From positions 1 through 52,824 of the forward strand of contig JAPOIJ010000010.1 of NCBI GenBank assembly GCA_029979005.1: 52,824 nucleotides of DNA. The letters are read 5' to 3'. How positions within the stretch are numbered: the stretch's first letter is position 1; the number at the start of each line of letters is the position of its first letter. The notes beneath the pieces are model-generated. The model saw nothing but the letters and a program-made list of their open reading frames with translations, was not told the origin of the DNA and ran no database searches. This document shows positions 28,842 to 37,980 of the stretch, in pieces. The stretch is from Planctomycetota bacterium (lineage in GTDB: Bacteria; Planctomycetota; Planctomycetia; Pirellulales; Pirellulaceae). The translations under genes and the position numbers were made by a program.

Positions 28842-30509
28842 CTAGGTCGGGTCGACAGATTCAAACTTCCGACGAAACGTATTGCCCGCTCGAATACCAT
28901 AGTGTTCACTTTGAAGGGAGTAGTGGCTTGAGAACCAATTTTCAATGGAGTCATTTCGACATTGGTCGTAGTTAGGATTGGCGACGATGGTTTTCCCTTC
29001 AACCGTTTGTCGAATTTCAGTATCTTCAACCAATACCTTACCACCCTTGATGACCATGTGCGGCAATTCGAACATCCGCTGGTAGTTTGAATTAGGTTCG
29101 TAAACACAAATGTCAGCATCGGCCCCGGCCCCTAAATGACCTTTGTTTTTCAAGCCGAGGATTCTTGCCGGGCCCGCGCGGGTAATCACTGCAATTTCAC
29201 TCAATGTGTACTCACGATCTAAATCCGCCAAACACGAGTGTTTTAACACCGCCGGATTTAACTGAGCGATTTTTTCACGTCGAAAGTCTCGATCCATCAA
29301 CAGGCGAACAATCTGAGGGTAGGCTAGAAAACTGCCTCCGTTCGGGTGATCCGTACTCATCGCCACTTGCCAAGGATTGTCAACCAATAGATACCATTCG
29401 AGGCCAATCGCCCACTGCAAAGCGTGAATAAAGTTTTTGTTCTTATACGCAATCGGAGAAACACCACACCCCGACTCTAATTCCGCGTCTGCGGAATACC
29501 ATTTTTCACCACTGATTTTTTGAAGGTAATAACCGAGCGGTCCATCTCCAGTCATACTGGTCGTCCGCCCAAACATAACTTGCCCGACATCGATCGTGAG
29601 TTCCGAATGGGTATTGATGTACTCTGCCAACACGCGGGTTTTAGAGCAAAGGGAGGTCTCTTCCTCCGAACCTCCTCCATAACTATGGAACTGAATGTGC
29701 GCGAGGTGAGCCCGTGTCCCATTTACAGCCTTCAACGTCTCTAAAGTCGTTTCCCAATTGCCGGGGATCCCGAGATTGTTTGTATGAATATGGACTGGAT
29801 GAGGCAGGTCCAGAGCATTCGCCGCTCGTGTTATTGATTGAATAATTTGACGCGGAGTAATGCCGAACCCATCGACTCGTTGATCCAAATCTTTTGCGTT
29901 TCCGCTCCGCGATTGCTTCCACAATTCAACTCCACCCGGATTCACAATTTTAGGAGCAAAGGCGCCCACCCGATTCATTAGCCACCCGAGAAACGACTGC
30001 AAACCTGCTTCATCGCCGTTGGCAATGCAATCCATGATGTAATGATTGTTGCCCACCAGGGTAAAAAATCCGGTGTCAACATTGGGAATTTGCTCAAATT
30101 CAAAATGCGCATGCCGAGCAGCCAATGGGGGAACCGCTGCATCAAAACAGGTGGTATAGCCCAGCCCCGTGTACCGATATCCTGTCGTAAATATGCTTGG
30201 CACACTTCCCATAGAACCGCTGTGCAAAATTCCATCTTCCAACGCACTACGGCCTTGAGGGACAGACCGATTCTGTTCCGGCTGCATTTTCCTTGCCGTG
30301 TTGACTTTGGGGCCAGCAATGTGACAGTGCATATCGACTGCACCCGCCATCACAATTCGACCGGAAACATCAATCGCTTTATGCGGGACGGATTCAGTCG
30401 GCGGATTAACAATTTGACCACCCCGAATCCAAATGTCCCTCACCTCGCCAGTCATCTTTGAGACTGGGTCAATAACCGTGCCACCCGCAAGTTTTAGATA
30501 AGGCTCCAT
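28842..30509 (-). CDS. fhcA: Formylmethanofuran dehydrogenase subunit A-type amidohydrolase (FhcA)
   Basis: 555 residues from the ATG at 30509; a TTG three codons upstream also exists. An amidohydrolase fold with the signature VDMHCHIAGPKVN (metal-binding His61/His63) marks the FmdA/FwdA/FhcA family. VHIHTNNLG and STDHPNGGSF supply further metal-site residues, and the C-terminal VVIKGGKVLVEDTEI type beta-sandwich closes the protein. In methylotrophs and planctomycetes FhcA is part of the formyltransferase/hydrolase complex. That complex releases formate from formyl-methanofuran at the end of the tetrahydromethanopterin-linked C1 oxidation route. FhcB, FhcC and FhcD are not in the window, so it is detached from its usual cluster. 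The folate-linked glycine cleavage genes lie about 6 kb away. Confidence 0.9.
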   Translation of the reverse strand: MEPYLKLAGGTVIDPVSKMTGEVRDIWIRGGQIVNPPTESVPHKAIDVSGRIVMAGAVDMHCHIAGPKVNTARKMQPEQNRSVPQGRSALEDGILHSGSMGSVPSIFTTGYRYTGLGYTTCFDAAVPPLAARHAHFEFEQIPNVDTGFFTLVGNNHYIMDCIANGDEAGLQSFLGWLMNRVGAFAPKIVNPGGVELWKQSRSGNAKDLDQRVDGFGITPRQIIQSITRAANALDLPHPVHIHTNNLGIPGNWETTLETLKAVNGTRAHLAHIQFHSYGGGSEEETSLCSKTRVLAEYINTHSELTIDVGQVMFGRTTSMTGDGPLGYYLQKISGEKWYSADAELESGCGVSPIAYKNKNFIHALQWAIGLEWYLLVDNPWQVAMSTDHPNGGSFLAYPQIVRLLMDRDFRREKIAQLNPAVLKHSCLADLDREYTLSEIAVITRAGPARILGLKNKGHLGAGADADICVYEPNSNYQRMFELPHMVIKGGKVLVEDTEIRQTVEGKTIVANPNYDQCRNDSIENWFSSHYSLQSEHYGIRAGNTFRRKFESVDPT

Positions 30510-30649
30510 CGAAATCAAAACGCTTATAATGGTAAAAGACTAATTCGGTGCGAACCCATTGTGACGCGACCGGCGAAATCGAACCAGTCCGATTGGGAAG
30601 AAGCTCGCCGTAGGCCGCCCAGAGTCAAAAACCAACCCTCAGACAACAC

Positions 30650-30949
30650 TCAACGTGGCTTTCGAGGACGCCTCGCCGATTTTGATTTAGATTTCGTTGA
30701 TCGCCACTTACGTTTTCTTTTTATGCCAAACGTCAACTCGAAGTTCGCGTCGTCGCCGTCGAAAGCACTCAAGCGATCATCTGCCTTCATTTTGGCCTCC
30801 AACTGCTCGAGAACCGAATCCAATTTATCATAATTTTGGCTGATACGATCCAACCGTCGGCGAACCTCCGGACTCTCGGCGCATAAATCAGATTGATCAA
30901 TTTCAATCTTGCGGGACTTTAGTTTATTTGTAGCAAACAGATTCATCAT
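30650..30949 (-). CDS. Small basic coiled-coil hypothetical protein
   Basis: About 99 residues from the ATG at 30949 (a second ATG follows at 30946; a GTG at 30961 is a longer option). The middle (PEVRRRLDRISQNYDKLDSV and the next 20 residues) is strongly helical with heptad-like spacing. The last 25 residues are a Lys/Arg/Ser-rich tail that could bind nucleic acid. No family is recognised and no good ribosome-binding site is visible. The ordered helix-plus-tail composition looks like a real protein rather than a chance frame. It lies 140 bp upstream of fhcA on the same strand. Confidence 0.45.
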   Translation of the reverse strand: MMNLFATNKLKSRKIEIDQSDLCAESPEVRRRLDRISQNYDKLDSVLEQLEAKMKADDRLSAFDGDDANFELTFGIKRKRKWRSTKSKSKSARRPRKPR

Positions 30950-31245
30950 GTATTGGATCACTTAGCACTCATGGCCTCGCAGCGATGGAGACCGACACTC
31001 AATTATTTCCAGTCATACCATTACAAACAAGGATAAAACCAGTTTTTCAATAAAACAAAGGAGAAGATCTCCCGACCTAACACTCAATCTTCTGATTTAG
31101 AGTCAATTTATCATCACTGCAGCAAAAATGAACTTCAACTCAATGCGCAAACTGCAAGCGCTTCACCTTAGAATGTTTGCTAAAATCAGAGGCTCGTCAA
31201 AGTATTCCTCCCGATTTCGATCGCCAACAAACGGAGTTTGCTGAG

Positions 31246-32598
31246 ATGTCCACGCTATCTGAAGTCCTCGACGGTTCTACTACAGCGCTGTTAACAATTG
31301 CGCCGCTACTGCCCACCTCCGAATCCATTAACGAGGTTGTTAATCAACTCTCACCTGCAATTGCCCGGGGCTATTTTACTCCAGAGGAAGATGAATTAAT
31401 TCGAGAGAAATTCTCCAAATACCTCACCGTACGAGCCGCACTTTATTCAGTGCTGATGGATTTAAAACCGATCATTTTTAACCAGATTAAACCGAACGAC
31501 GATGAATATAACAAAGTCTTCCTGATTGCTTTTTGCACCGCGGCAATGCTTCGGAGATCCGGCCGGCATTTGGTTGTCAATTTCAGAAGCAACAAAATGA
31601 TTCGGCGAAAGCTCAACGAAGCAGAGCCTCGTTATGGCATTCCTCGAAAACAATTCACCGCTGTTTATCGGTCTTTGACGTCACTTCGAAACGTAATTAC
31701 CTTCCGGCAAGGCGTAAAATATTTCGAAGAAAACCGCAATACAATCCTGGGGCTCGACGCAGACCCCAAACTGTTACCGATTGTCGAATTGTTGAAAATA
31801 GAAATACCTTACATTGAGAGTAACCTCGACGACGATCTAAAGAAACGACTTCAATTCCGCCTGCACTCTGCCAAGCGCCGAAGCCTTGGAGTTATTCAAA
31901 AAACTAGCTTTAGCGCGTTCAAAATCTCGGGACGCTTGATCTCTGAAATTCGAAACCAGTGGAAACGGAAGCGTGTCACTCCGGTCGTACAGCGAAAAAT
32001 CCAGCGATACCTCCAGCCTGGTGATGTCATCATTTCACGACATGACGATGCAGCCACCAACTTATTTCTTCCCGGATTTTGGCCGCACGCGTCACTTTAT
32101 ATAGGAAGTCAAAAAGAGCGTGCAGAACTGGATCCAGACAATCTGTATCCACAACTACAACTCGCCAAGGATCCAAAGTGTACCCTCGAAGCGCGAAAAG
32201 ACGGGGTCCTATTTAGAGAACTAAGTGACACGCTGAATGTGGACGCCTGCACTATCATTCGACCGAAATTAACCAAAGAACAAATCCGTGACGGACTTGC
32301 CCGAGGCATGAGCCACGAGGGGAAAGAGTATGACTTTGAATTTGACTTTACCCGAGCAGACAAACTCGTGTGCACCGAAGTAATCTATCGAGCTTTTGAC
32401 GGGATTGGAAATGTGCAATTTAAATTGGCCAATCGCTCTGGGCGACTTTGTCTTTCCGCGGAAGACCTATTAGACAGCGCTGTTGACGACCAATATTTCA
32501 CTGTAGTTGCAGTCTACGGATCTCAGGGGAATCGTTTTTTTGAACAAGATACCGCGGTCAAAAAACTCATTGAAAGCTACCGCAAAAACAACGATTAG
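31246..32598 (+). CDS. YiiX/YebB-like (DUF830) permuted papain-fold amidase with long N-terminal domain
   Basis: 450 residues from the ATG at 31246 (GGAG about 10 bases upstream); an in-frame TTG at 31177 would add 23 residues. The C-terminal ~190 residues are a YiiX/DUF830 permuted NlpC/P60 domain: LQPGDVIISRHDD begins it, WPHASLYIG carries the catalytic histidine, and DKLVCTEVIYRAF carries the nucleophilic cysteine. The N-terminal ~250 residues are helical and unrecognised, and no signal peptide is seen. The family includes lipid- or peptide-amide hydrolases and transferases. The extended N-terminus and cytoplasmic-looking start are unusual for an envelope hydrolase. The substrate is unknown. 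Confidence 0.8.
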   Translation: MSTLSEVLDGSTTALLTIAPLLPTSESINEVVNQLSPAIARGYFTPEEDELIREKFSKYLTVRAALYSVLMDLKPIIFNQIKPNDDEYNKVFLIAFCTAAMLRRSGRHLVVNFRSNKMIRRKLNEAEPRYGIPRKQFTAVYRSLTSLRNVITFRQGVKYFEENRNTILGLDADPKLLPIVELLKIEIPYIESNLDDDLKKRLQFRLHSAKRRSLGVIQKTSFSAFKISGRLISEIRNQWKRKRVTPVVQRKIQRYLQPGDVIISRHDDAATNLFLPGFWPHASLYIGSQKERAELDPDNLYPQLQLAKDPKCTLEARKDGVLFRELSDTLNVDACTIIRPKLTKEQIRDGLARGMSHEGKEYDFEFDFTRADKLVCTEVIYRAFDGIGNVQFKLANRSGRLCLSAEDLLDSAVDDQYFTVVAVYGSQGNRFFEQDTAVKKLIESYRKNND

Positions 32599-32883
32599 AG
32601 GGCTGTTTCTCCCGAGCCCCACCACATTTCCTACGCAACCTACGATTAAAGTTGCCCGACTGGACTACTGTCGAGACCACACAAACAAACGATGAGTTGC
32701 CCCAACAAACCAAATTACCGGCAAACTCCACACCGTTTCGCTGCCAGTAAGTCAGATTAAATTGGACATAAAGCGCTAGATTGCTTTGCTGAGCATCGCC
32801 GACGATTCGACCGATAACTCCATGAGTAGTTCCGCGGACATGACACTCTGCTGATTCACGGTTTTTCAGGCGAATAAAAAGCA

Positions 32884-34623
32884 ATGGCGATTCCACACCC
32901 CAACCTCAATTCATGCAACAAAGTCGGTTGCTCGGATTCGGTCGACGCAGGTCGATGCGTCAATTTTCCCAAAGCCATTTTGCTTGCGTTCTGTCTGTAT
33001 TTCCTGACGGCTCACACGCAAGCCAACGGGCAACAGCTCAACACATCGCCAGCCGCACTTTCCGCTCCCATCAAATTTACGCCACCTACTTTTAAAGCTG
33101 AATTAAGCGATCAGCTAAATTCGCTTCCAGTCATAACAGCAAGTTCAACGGGGCGAAGCGAGACACCCGAATTCCAATTTCAATCTGAGCAGAAGGCTGG
33201 TAAATTCCGTGAAACGGGTATCAGCGAGCAAGTCGATTTTCTCGGAAATGAGCGACCTTTTATTCAATCGTTCCCTCAACTTGAATCCGATTCAAACATC
33301 CCCCTCTCAAGTCAAGAGATGACCACGAGAAAGAACGGGCCATCGCCAAGTCCATTCCTCCCCTCAATTCAGTCAACTCCTCTGAAGTCCACAAATTCGA
33401 TCACTCCTGCCCCTTCATCTAATACGGCGATCGAAAATGACGACAACACGATCATCCAGCGGTTTCCCGATGGGACTCCAAGTATTATTCGCAAAGTCGA
33501 ATTGGATGAAGACGGCAATTACAGAAACCAGGGAGCCTGGGAATCTTTTGATAAAACTGGCCAAATCATTACCAAAGGAAATTACACCGACGGCAAGATG
33601 GACGGTGCCTGGAGTCGAATCCATGCTGCGGATTCCGGAGGTCTGTTTAAAACAAAACCATTCAATCTCTTTAAAGGCCCATTCCTTTCGGTCGCAGAAT
33701 TCAAAGAAGGTCAATTAAATGGCGCGTGGTCTATCTATGATCAATTCGGTTTGAAGATTTTTGAGATTAACTACAAACAGGGAATTCGGGATGGCTCTGC
33801 AAACTGGTATTACCCCAACAGCGCTAAAATGAGGGTAGCTACATTTAAAAGCGGCTACCTTGACGGCGACGTGATCGAATTCAACGAAGCTGAACAAATC
33901 CTCGATCGGCAACGATATGTGGTTGGTAGGCCAATCATTAGAAACTCGACGTTTTATCGACCCAATGTAAAAAAGACCGTTGACTATTTTCTCGGCCCCC
34001 AAAATAAACCCCAAGCGAACGATAATTGGTGGGCGGCTCGGCCAGCCGAGTACCGAACATTCGGCTCACAAATACAAAGCGGTTCAGCGATGTCGTGGTT
34101 CGAAAACGGCCAACCCAAAAAACGTGGGCAATTTGATAACGGACAACCAACAGGGCAATTCGTTTGGTGGCATGAAAACGGTAATAAACAAACCGAAGGA
34201 ATCTACGAAAATGGCAAGAAATCAAACCGTTGGGTTTGGTGGTACGAAAACGGCATGAAGCGTATTGAAGGCACGTACGAAAATGACAAACCCGTCAGTC
34301 TTTGGCGTGCCTGGAACGAAGATGGTTCGCTGAAAACGGAAAAAAATTACGCCACGTCTCCCTCCCCCGTTAACCCAGCCGAAAGTGAGCCATCGGTAGA
34401 GGATACCGACATCGAGATTTTTCCAAACTCCTTGCCTAGCCCTTCCTTGCCCACACCTGACGCAGAGGGCAGCAAAGACCGACCCAACCAGATTGAACTC
34501 CTGCCTCCCCCGGAAGAAGATTCAACTGACGATACCGACGAAGTAGAATCTGGCGAAACCTTGGAACTGGCTTCCCCGCAGAGCAATGACCCTTCCAGCA
34601 ATAAGTCGGAAACGATCAAATAA
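32884..34623 (+). CDS. Exported MORN-repeat (YwqK-like) protein
   Basis: 579 residues. A hydrophobic segment at about 30-46 (ILLAFCLYFLTAHTQANGQ) looks like a late signal peptide. The region to about residue 180 is low-complexity Ser/Pro/Thr. From about 195 to 490 runs a series of MORN-type repeats (YxNGxxxGxWxxY/W pattern), for example GQFVWWHENGNKQTEG and RWVWWYENGMKRIEG. The repeats are densest near the end, where WWHENG and WWYENG alternate at a 23-residue spacing. A Pro/Glu/Asp-rich C-terminal tail closes it. MORN repeats in exported bacterial proteins are usually a scaffold; no enzyme motif is visible. It stands alone on the strand. Confidence 0.82.
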   Translation: MAIPHPNLNSCNKVGCSDSVDAGRCVNFPKAILLAFCLYFLTAHTQANGQQLNTSPAALSAPIKFTPPTFKAELSDQLNSLPVITASSTGRSETPEFQFQSEQKAGKFRETGISEQVDFLGNERPFIQSFPQLESDSNIPLSSQEMTTRKNGPSPSPFLPSIQSTPLKSTNSITPAPSSNTAIENDDNTIIQRFPDGTPSIIRKVELDEDGNYRNQGAWESFDKTGQIITKGNYTDGKMDGAWSRIHAADSGGLFKTKPFNLFKGPFLSVAEFKEGQLNGAWSIYDQFGLKIFEINYKQGIRDGSANWYYPNSAKMRVATFKSGYLDGDVIEFNEAEQILDRQRYVVGRPIIRNSTFYRPNVKKTVDYFLGPQNKPQANDNWWAARPAEYRTFGSQIQSGSAMSWFENGQPKKRGQFDNGQPTGQFVWWHENGNKQTEGIYENGKKSNRWVWWYENGMKRIEGTYENDKPVSLWRAWNEDGSLKTEKNYATSPSPVNPAESEPSVEDTDIEIFPNSLPSPSLPTPDAEGSKDRPNQIELLPPPEEDSTDDTDEVESGETLELASPQSNDPSSNKSETIK

Positions 34624-34732
34624 CGATTTGTTCTAGAAATGTCAGGCTTATGTTCAGTTGGGCTCACCCATAAACTCGGTCAGCCCTATCTCGCTAATTT
34701 CAGCAAACCTGATGAGAGCCCATCTCTGATGC

Positions 34733-35620
34733 TCAGTTCGCATCCTCGGCCATGGGGTCGAATTCGAGATAGCGTTTGAGCACGCCCGTGAAAAAATAAA
34801 ACGGAATCGTGTCAAACAATGCGATCACAAATTTGAAGACATAGCCAGTGACGATAAACATCATTAATTTTTGAAAAAGCTCATCGTTCGGCAGACCCGC
34901 TGGAATCGGCAAAGCGTTTGCATAGAAGTGTGTGATCAAAATCACTGCTACGGTGTCAACCGCCTGACTCACTAAGGTTGATCCGTTATTTCGCAACCAT
35001 AAGTGCTTTCCTTTTGTCAAACGTTTCCAAAAATGGAACAGGTAGACGTCGCAGAATTGGGCAGCGAGGTAAGCAACCATCGAAGCTGTGACTGCCCCAA
35101 AGGTTAATGCGCGGATTTGATAAAAGGCAAAATTGTTTGGGTCGGAAACACTCCCGCCAATCACAGAAACGCTTTCGATTGGTGGCAAACCCGTTTGTGG
35201 ATCCATCTCGGGAACCTGAGGCAAGATACCTCCGAGGTATAAAATGAAAACGACCCAAATATTTAGCAAGAGCCCGACCGTCACTACCCAATTGGCTCGT
35301 CGACGCCCGTAAAACTCACTGATTAAATCGGTACAAAGAAAAGTAACAGGGTAGGGGAGTACTCCAATAGCGACCGCAAAACTCCATCCTTCGGCCGTAC
35401 TCGCCCATTGCCCCCAATTCACAATCCTCCCGGCATCCGTTGCGTCGATGCTAAAGAAGACGAGGAACCGACTGATTCCAAGAATATTTAACATGGTCAA
35501 CGAGCCAAGGAATATTCCCGCCATGACCAAAAAAACCCGCTCTCGTCTTGCCTGCAGGTGCGAAACTTCAATGGGATGAAGCGGCTCAATCGGTTTGGAC
35601 GATTTTATAGCAAATTTCAT
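34733..35620 (-). CDS. yhhQ: Queuosine precursor transporter (YhhQ/VUT family)
   Basis: 295 residues, longer than the ~220-residue Escherichia coli protein because of an N-terminal extension of about 30 residues and a periplasmic-looking insert near 115-140. Family motifs are LPYPVTFLCTDLISEFYGRRRA (the VUT signature), the AAQFCDVYLFHFW helix and SQAVDTVAVILITHF. Six or so membrane helices are predicted by eye. The protein takes up preQ0/preQ1-type precursors for queuosine in tRNA. I found no preQ1 riboswitch in the upstream bases and no other queuosine gene nearby. Confidence 0.9.
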   Translation of the reverse strand: MKFAIKSSKPIEPLHPIEVSHLQARRERVFLVMAGIFLGSLTMLNILGISRFLVFFSIDATDAGRIVNWGQWASTAEGWSFAVAIGVLPYPVTFLCTDLISEFYGRRRANWVVTVGLLLNIWVVFILYLGGILPQVPEMDPQTGLPPIESVSVIGGSVSDPNNFAFYQIRALTFGAVTASMVAYLAAQFCDVYLFHFWKRLTKGKHLWLRNNGSTLVSQAVDTVAVILITHFYANALPIPAGLPNDELFQKLMMFIVTGYVFKFVIALFDTIPFYFFTGVLKRYLEFDPMAEDAN

Positions 35621-36131
35621 GTTTAAATCTCGGTAACAGATTTTTCGATTGCCAGGTTATTCGGCACGCCAGCGAAACCACGAACTGCCTTGCAAGCCTG
35701 ACAGGAGCAGCGTTCAGGCAGTTGTTGACATTTTGGATCGCCTAACGCGCCGGTTCAAAGCACAAACGATGATCAAAGCTCAGTCGAAATCCGACAATTC
35801 CAGCTACCGTCCTGTTCATTGATTTCTTGAAACTTGAGATTCGTTGATTAACCCCATTTTGCCGACACGTTGGGCGATACAAACATCCAAGTTTGCCTAA
35901 AATTTAATCCGACTGCAATGTTTGGCAAGCTAACGTGACATTTTGATTCAGGAACTCTTTCCTTTAGCCCCTAGAAACACCGAACCAAATCGTTAAAATG
36001 CGGTCTGATCTTTAACATTTCAAACCGCCCAAATGCACGACGGCGACTTCTCGAACCCAACGAGCCTTGGTTCCAGAGAGAAGTCCCGGAGGTCGCTTGA
36101 ACGACCGTTGTGTCACATCTACGAGGTTCAT
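35621..36131. other. 511-bp divergent spacer between yhhQ and gcvT
   Basis: No gene is recognised if gcvT starts at 36132. The left 380 bases show no clear structure. The right 130 bases form the structured gcvT leader described separately. Promoters for both divergent genes must lie here. Confidence 0.55.
36000..36131 (+). promoter_or_regulatory. Candidate structured leader of gcvT
   Basis: Three local helices can be drawn. GCGGT (36000-36004) pairs with ACCGC (36024-36028). GACTTCTC (36045-36052) pairs with GAGAAGTC (36078-36085) and encloses GAACC/GGTTC (36053-36057 with 36069-36073). GGTCG (36091-36095) pairs with CGACC (36102-36106). A GAGG Shine-Dalgarno follows six bases before the GTG at 36132. 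The conserved glycine-riboswitch core was not found, so this is an unclassified leader. Confidence 0.5.
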
Positions 36132-37250
36132 GTGGACTCTGATAAACAATTATTGAAAACCCCGCTCCACCAATGGCATATCGACCATCACGGACGCATG
36201 GTGGAATTTGCTGGGTGGTCGATGCCCGTACAATACACAAGCATTATTGACGAGCATCTACAAACCCGCAACTCGATCGGCATGTTCGATGTTTCCCATA
36301 TGGGCCGGCTCTATTTTTCGGGGACCAGGGTAGCGGAATTTCTTGATGGATTGACAACCCGCCGGGTCGCCGGCGTGGATACCGGAAAGATCAGATATTC
36401 TTTAATGACGAACGAATCAGGCGGCATTCTTGATGATGTTTTGGTCTACCACCTTCCCGACCTGAATGGCGAACCCTTTTACATGATGGTCGTTAATGCA
36501 AGTAATCGAGCCAAAATTGTAACTTGGTTAAATGAACGCAAGTCGGGTACAGACATTCAAATCGACGACCGCACTGAAGCCTCGGCCATGATTGCAGTCC
36601 AAGGACCTTTGGCCAATGATGCTGTCAAAGAATTGTCTGATTTCGACCCAGACTCATTGGCTTATTATACCGGAACTACGACTCGCATCTGTGGGAAAGA
36701 AGCGATTCTTTCCCGCACTGGCTACACCGGCGAAGACGGTTGTGAAATTATGACTGGCGGCGAAGATGCGCAGCTTATTTGGGACGAGGTCTTCAAGCTC
36801 GCTGCAGCGAAGGGAGGAGGAGCCGCAGGCCTGGCCGCACGAGATACACTTCGCCTGGAAGCCGGCATGCCACTTTACGGTCACGAACTTAATGAAGCGA
36901 CCAACCCTGCCCAAACTGACTTGAAATTTGCCATTCAAATGAAAGGGCGAGAATTTGTTGGACGATCCTCGATAGCCGAAGCCAGAAAGAACAGTGAACT
37001 ATGGATCAGAACTGGACTCGAACTGGAAGGCCGACGAGCAGCCCGCGAAGATTGCAAAGTTTTTCAGGGTGAACAGGAAGTCGGAGTGGTGACCAGCGGA
37101 AGCTACACACCAACACTCCAAAAGTCGATTTCAATGGCCTATATCCATCCTGAGTATCGCGAACCTGGAACAGCCTTATCGGTGGATATCCGCGGAAAAC
37201 TGCACAAAGCCACCGTCGTTCAGATTCCCTTTTACCAACGCCCGGTCTAA
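36132..37250 (+). CDS. gcvT: Glycine cleavage system T protein (aminomethyltransferase)
   Basis: 372 residues from a GTG at 36132. The frame also opens from an ATG at 36033, but homology to GcvT begins at QLLKTPLHQWH just after 36132, a GAGG lies at the right distance, and the extra 33 codons overlap a region of strong inverted repeats. Folate-binding fold residues are present: FAGWSMPVQY, GMFDVSHMG, SRTGYTGEDGCEI, and AARDTLRLEAGMPLYG. It transfers the aminomethyl carbon to tetrahydrofolate, giving methylene-THF and ammonia. It heads the run gcvT-gcvH-gcvP-lipoate ligase, all on the plus strand. Confidence 0.93.
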   Translation: MDSDKQLLKTPLHQWHIDHHGRMVEFAGWSMPVQYTSIIDEHLQTRNSIGMFDVSHMGRLYFSGTRVAEFLDGLTTRRVAGVDTGKIRYSLMTNESGGILDDVLVYHLPDLNGEPFYMMVVNASNRAKIVTWLNERKSGTDIQIDDRTEASAMIAVQGPLANDAVKELSDFDPDSLAYYTGTTTRICGKEAILSRTGYTGEDGCEIMTGGEDAQLIWDEVFKLAAAKGGGAAGLAARDTLRLEAGMPLYGHELNEATNPAQTDLKFAIQMKGREFVGRSSIAEARKNSELWIRTGLELEGRRAAREDCKVFQGEQEVGVVTSGSYTPTLQKSISMAYIHPEYREPGTALSVDIRGKLHKATVVQIPFYQRPV

Positions 37251-37347
37251 CGGCAATATCTCAAGCCATTGGAATTTATATTTTTTAATTCCCGAACAAA
37301 TCAATCAGTAACTTAATTTCCAACCCCCAATTGATGGAGCTTTTACG

Positions 37348-37740
37348 GTGACACCAGAAGAACTAATTTTTGCTGAAACACACGAATGGGCCCATATCGC
37401 GGAACAGGATGGGGAAAAAATTGCCACCATCGGAATTTCAGCCAATGCAGTGGAAGCCCTGACCGATTTGGTCTACATGGACTTGCCCGCCGCCGGCACC
37501 GCAGTAACCGCAGGCGATTCATTTGGGGAAGTTGAATCGGTCAAAGCAACCAGCGAGCTTTACAGTCCCATGAATGGGGAAATTGTAGAAGTGAACACCT
37601 CGCTTCCGGACAATTTAGAAATCCTTAACTCTGATCCGTACGGTGAAGGCTGGATCATTAAAGTAAAGGTCAGTGGTGATACTCCCGAGAACCTGATGGA
37701 TTACGCTGCCTACCAAAAGCAGTGTGACGAGGCCCATTAA
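37348..37740 (+). CDS. gcvH: Glycine cleavage system H protein (lipoyl carrier)
   Basis: 130 residues from a GTG at 37348 with GGAG about 10 bases upstream. The lipoyl-lysine is Lys66 in GEVESVKATSELYSP, preceded by the THEWA motif near residues 11-15, both diagnostic of GcvH. It carries the aminomethyl group between GcvP and GcvT on lipoamide. It lies 97 bp after gcvT and 240 bp before gcvP. The lipoate-protein ligase gene downstream could supply its cofactor. Confidence 0.96.
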   Translation: MTPEELIFAETHEWAHIAEQDGEKIATIGISANAVEALTDLVYMDLPAAGTAVTAGDSFGEVESVKATSELYSPMNGEIVEVNTSLPDNLEILNSDPYGEGWIIKVKVSGDTPENLMDYAAYQKQCDEAH

Positions 37741-37768
37741 GTCCTGAATCGTTTAGCGGGTTTAATGA

Positions 37769-37963
37769 GGGGGCAAGCTCATTGTTAAGGCCCCCAAACT
37801 CCATGATTTAGAACAACTGTTGAACTCGAAATCCACGACATTTGGAAGTTAGCGTAATTTTATTCCATTTGTCGGCTTGGAAATCGATAACTTACCGATC
37901 TCTTAGCGACGACTCGATCGGTCGTCCGCTCCGACTCAAAATCGTCGACCTTAAAAATCGACG
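37769..37963 (+). promoter_or_regulatory. Hairpin-rich gcvH-gcvP spacer
   Basis: GGGGGC (37769-37774) pairs with GCCCCC (37790-37795) over a 15-nt loop without a U-tract. GCGACGAC (37906-37913) pairs with GTCGTC-C-GC (37921-37929), with a single-base bulge. CGTCG (37943-37947) pairs with CGACG (37959-37963), ending 17 bases before the gcvP start. The pattern suggests a 5' regulatory element or transcript-processing site. Confidence 0.4.
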
Positions 37964-37980
37964 TTATTCCTCTAGACGAA

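Noticed and set aside
32599..32883. 109-codon minus-strand frame between the YiiX-like and MORN-repeat genes
   Set aside because: Cys/Arg-rich chance-like composition and overlap with both flanking genes.
35621..36131. Glycine or preQ1 riboswitch in the yhhQ/gcvT spacer
   Set aside because: Neither the glycine aptamer core nor a preQ1-type pseudoknot sequence was found by eye; only unclassified helices remain.
36033..36131. N-terminal extension of GcvT from the ATG at 36033
   Set aside because: The 33 codons have no homology to GcvT, are full of inverted repeats, and a GTG with a good Shine-Dalgarno lies at the homology boundary.
37769..37795. GGGGGC/GCCCCC hairpin as a terminator after gcvH
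   Set aside because: No U-tract follows and gcvP continues on the same strand, so it is only noted as a leader structure.
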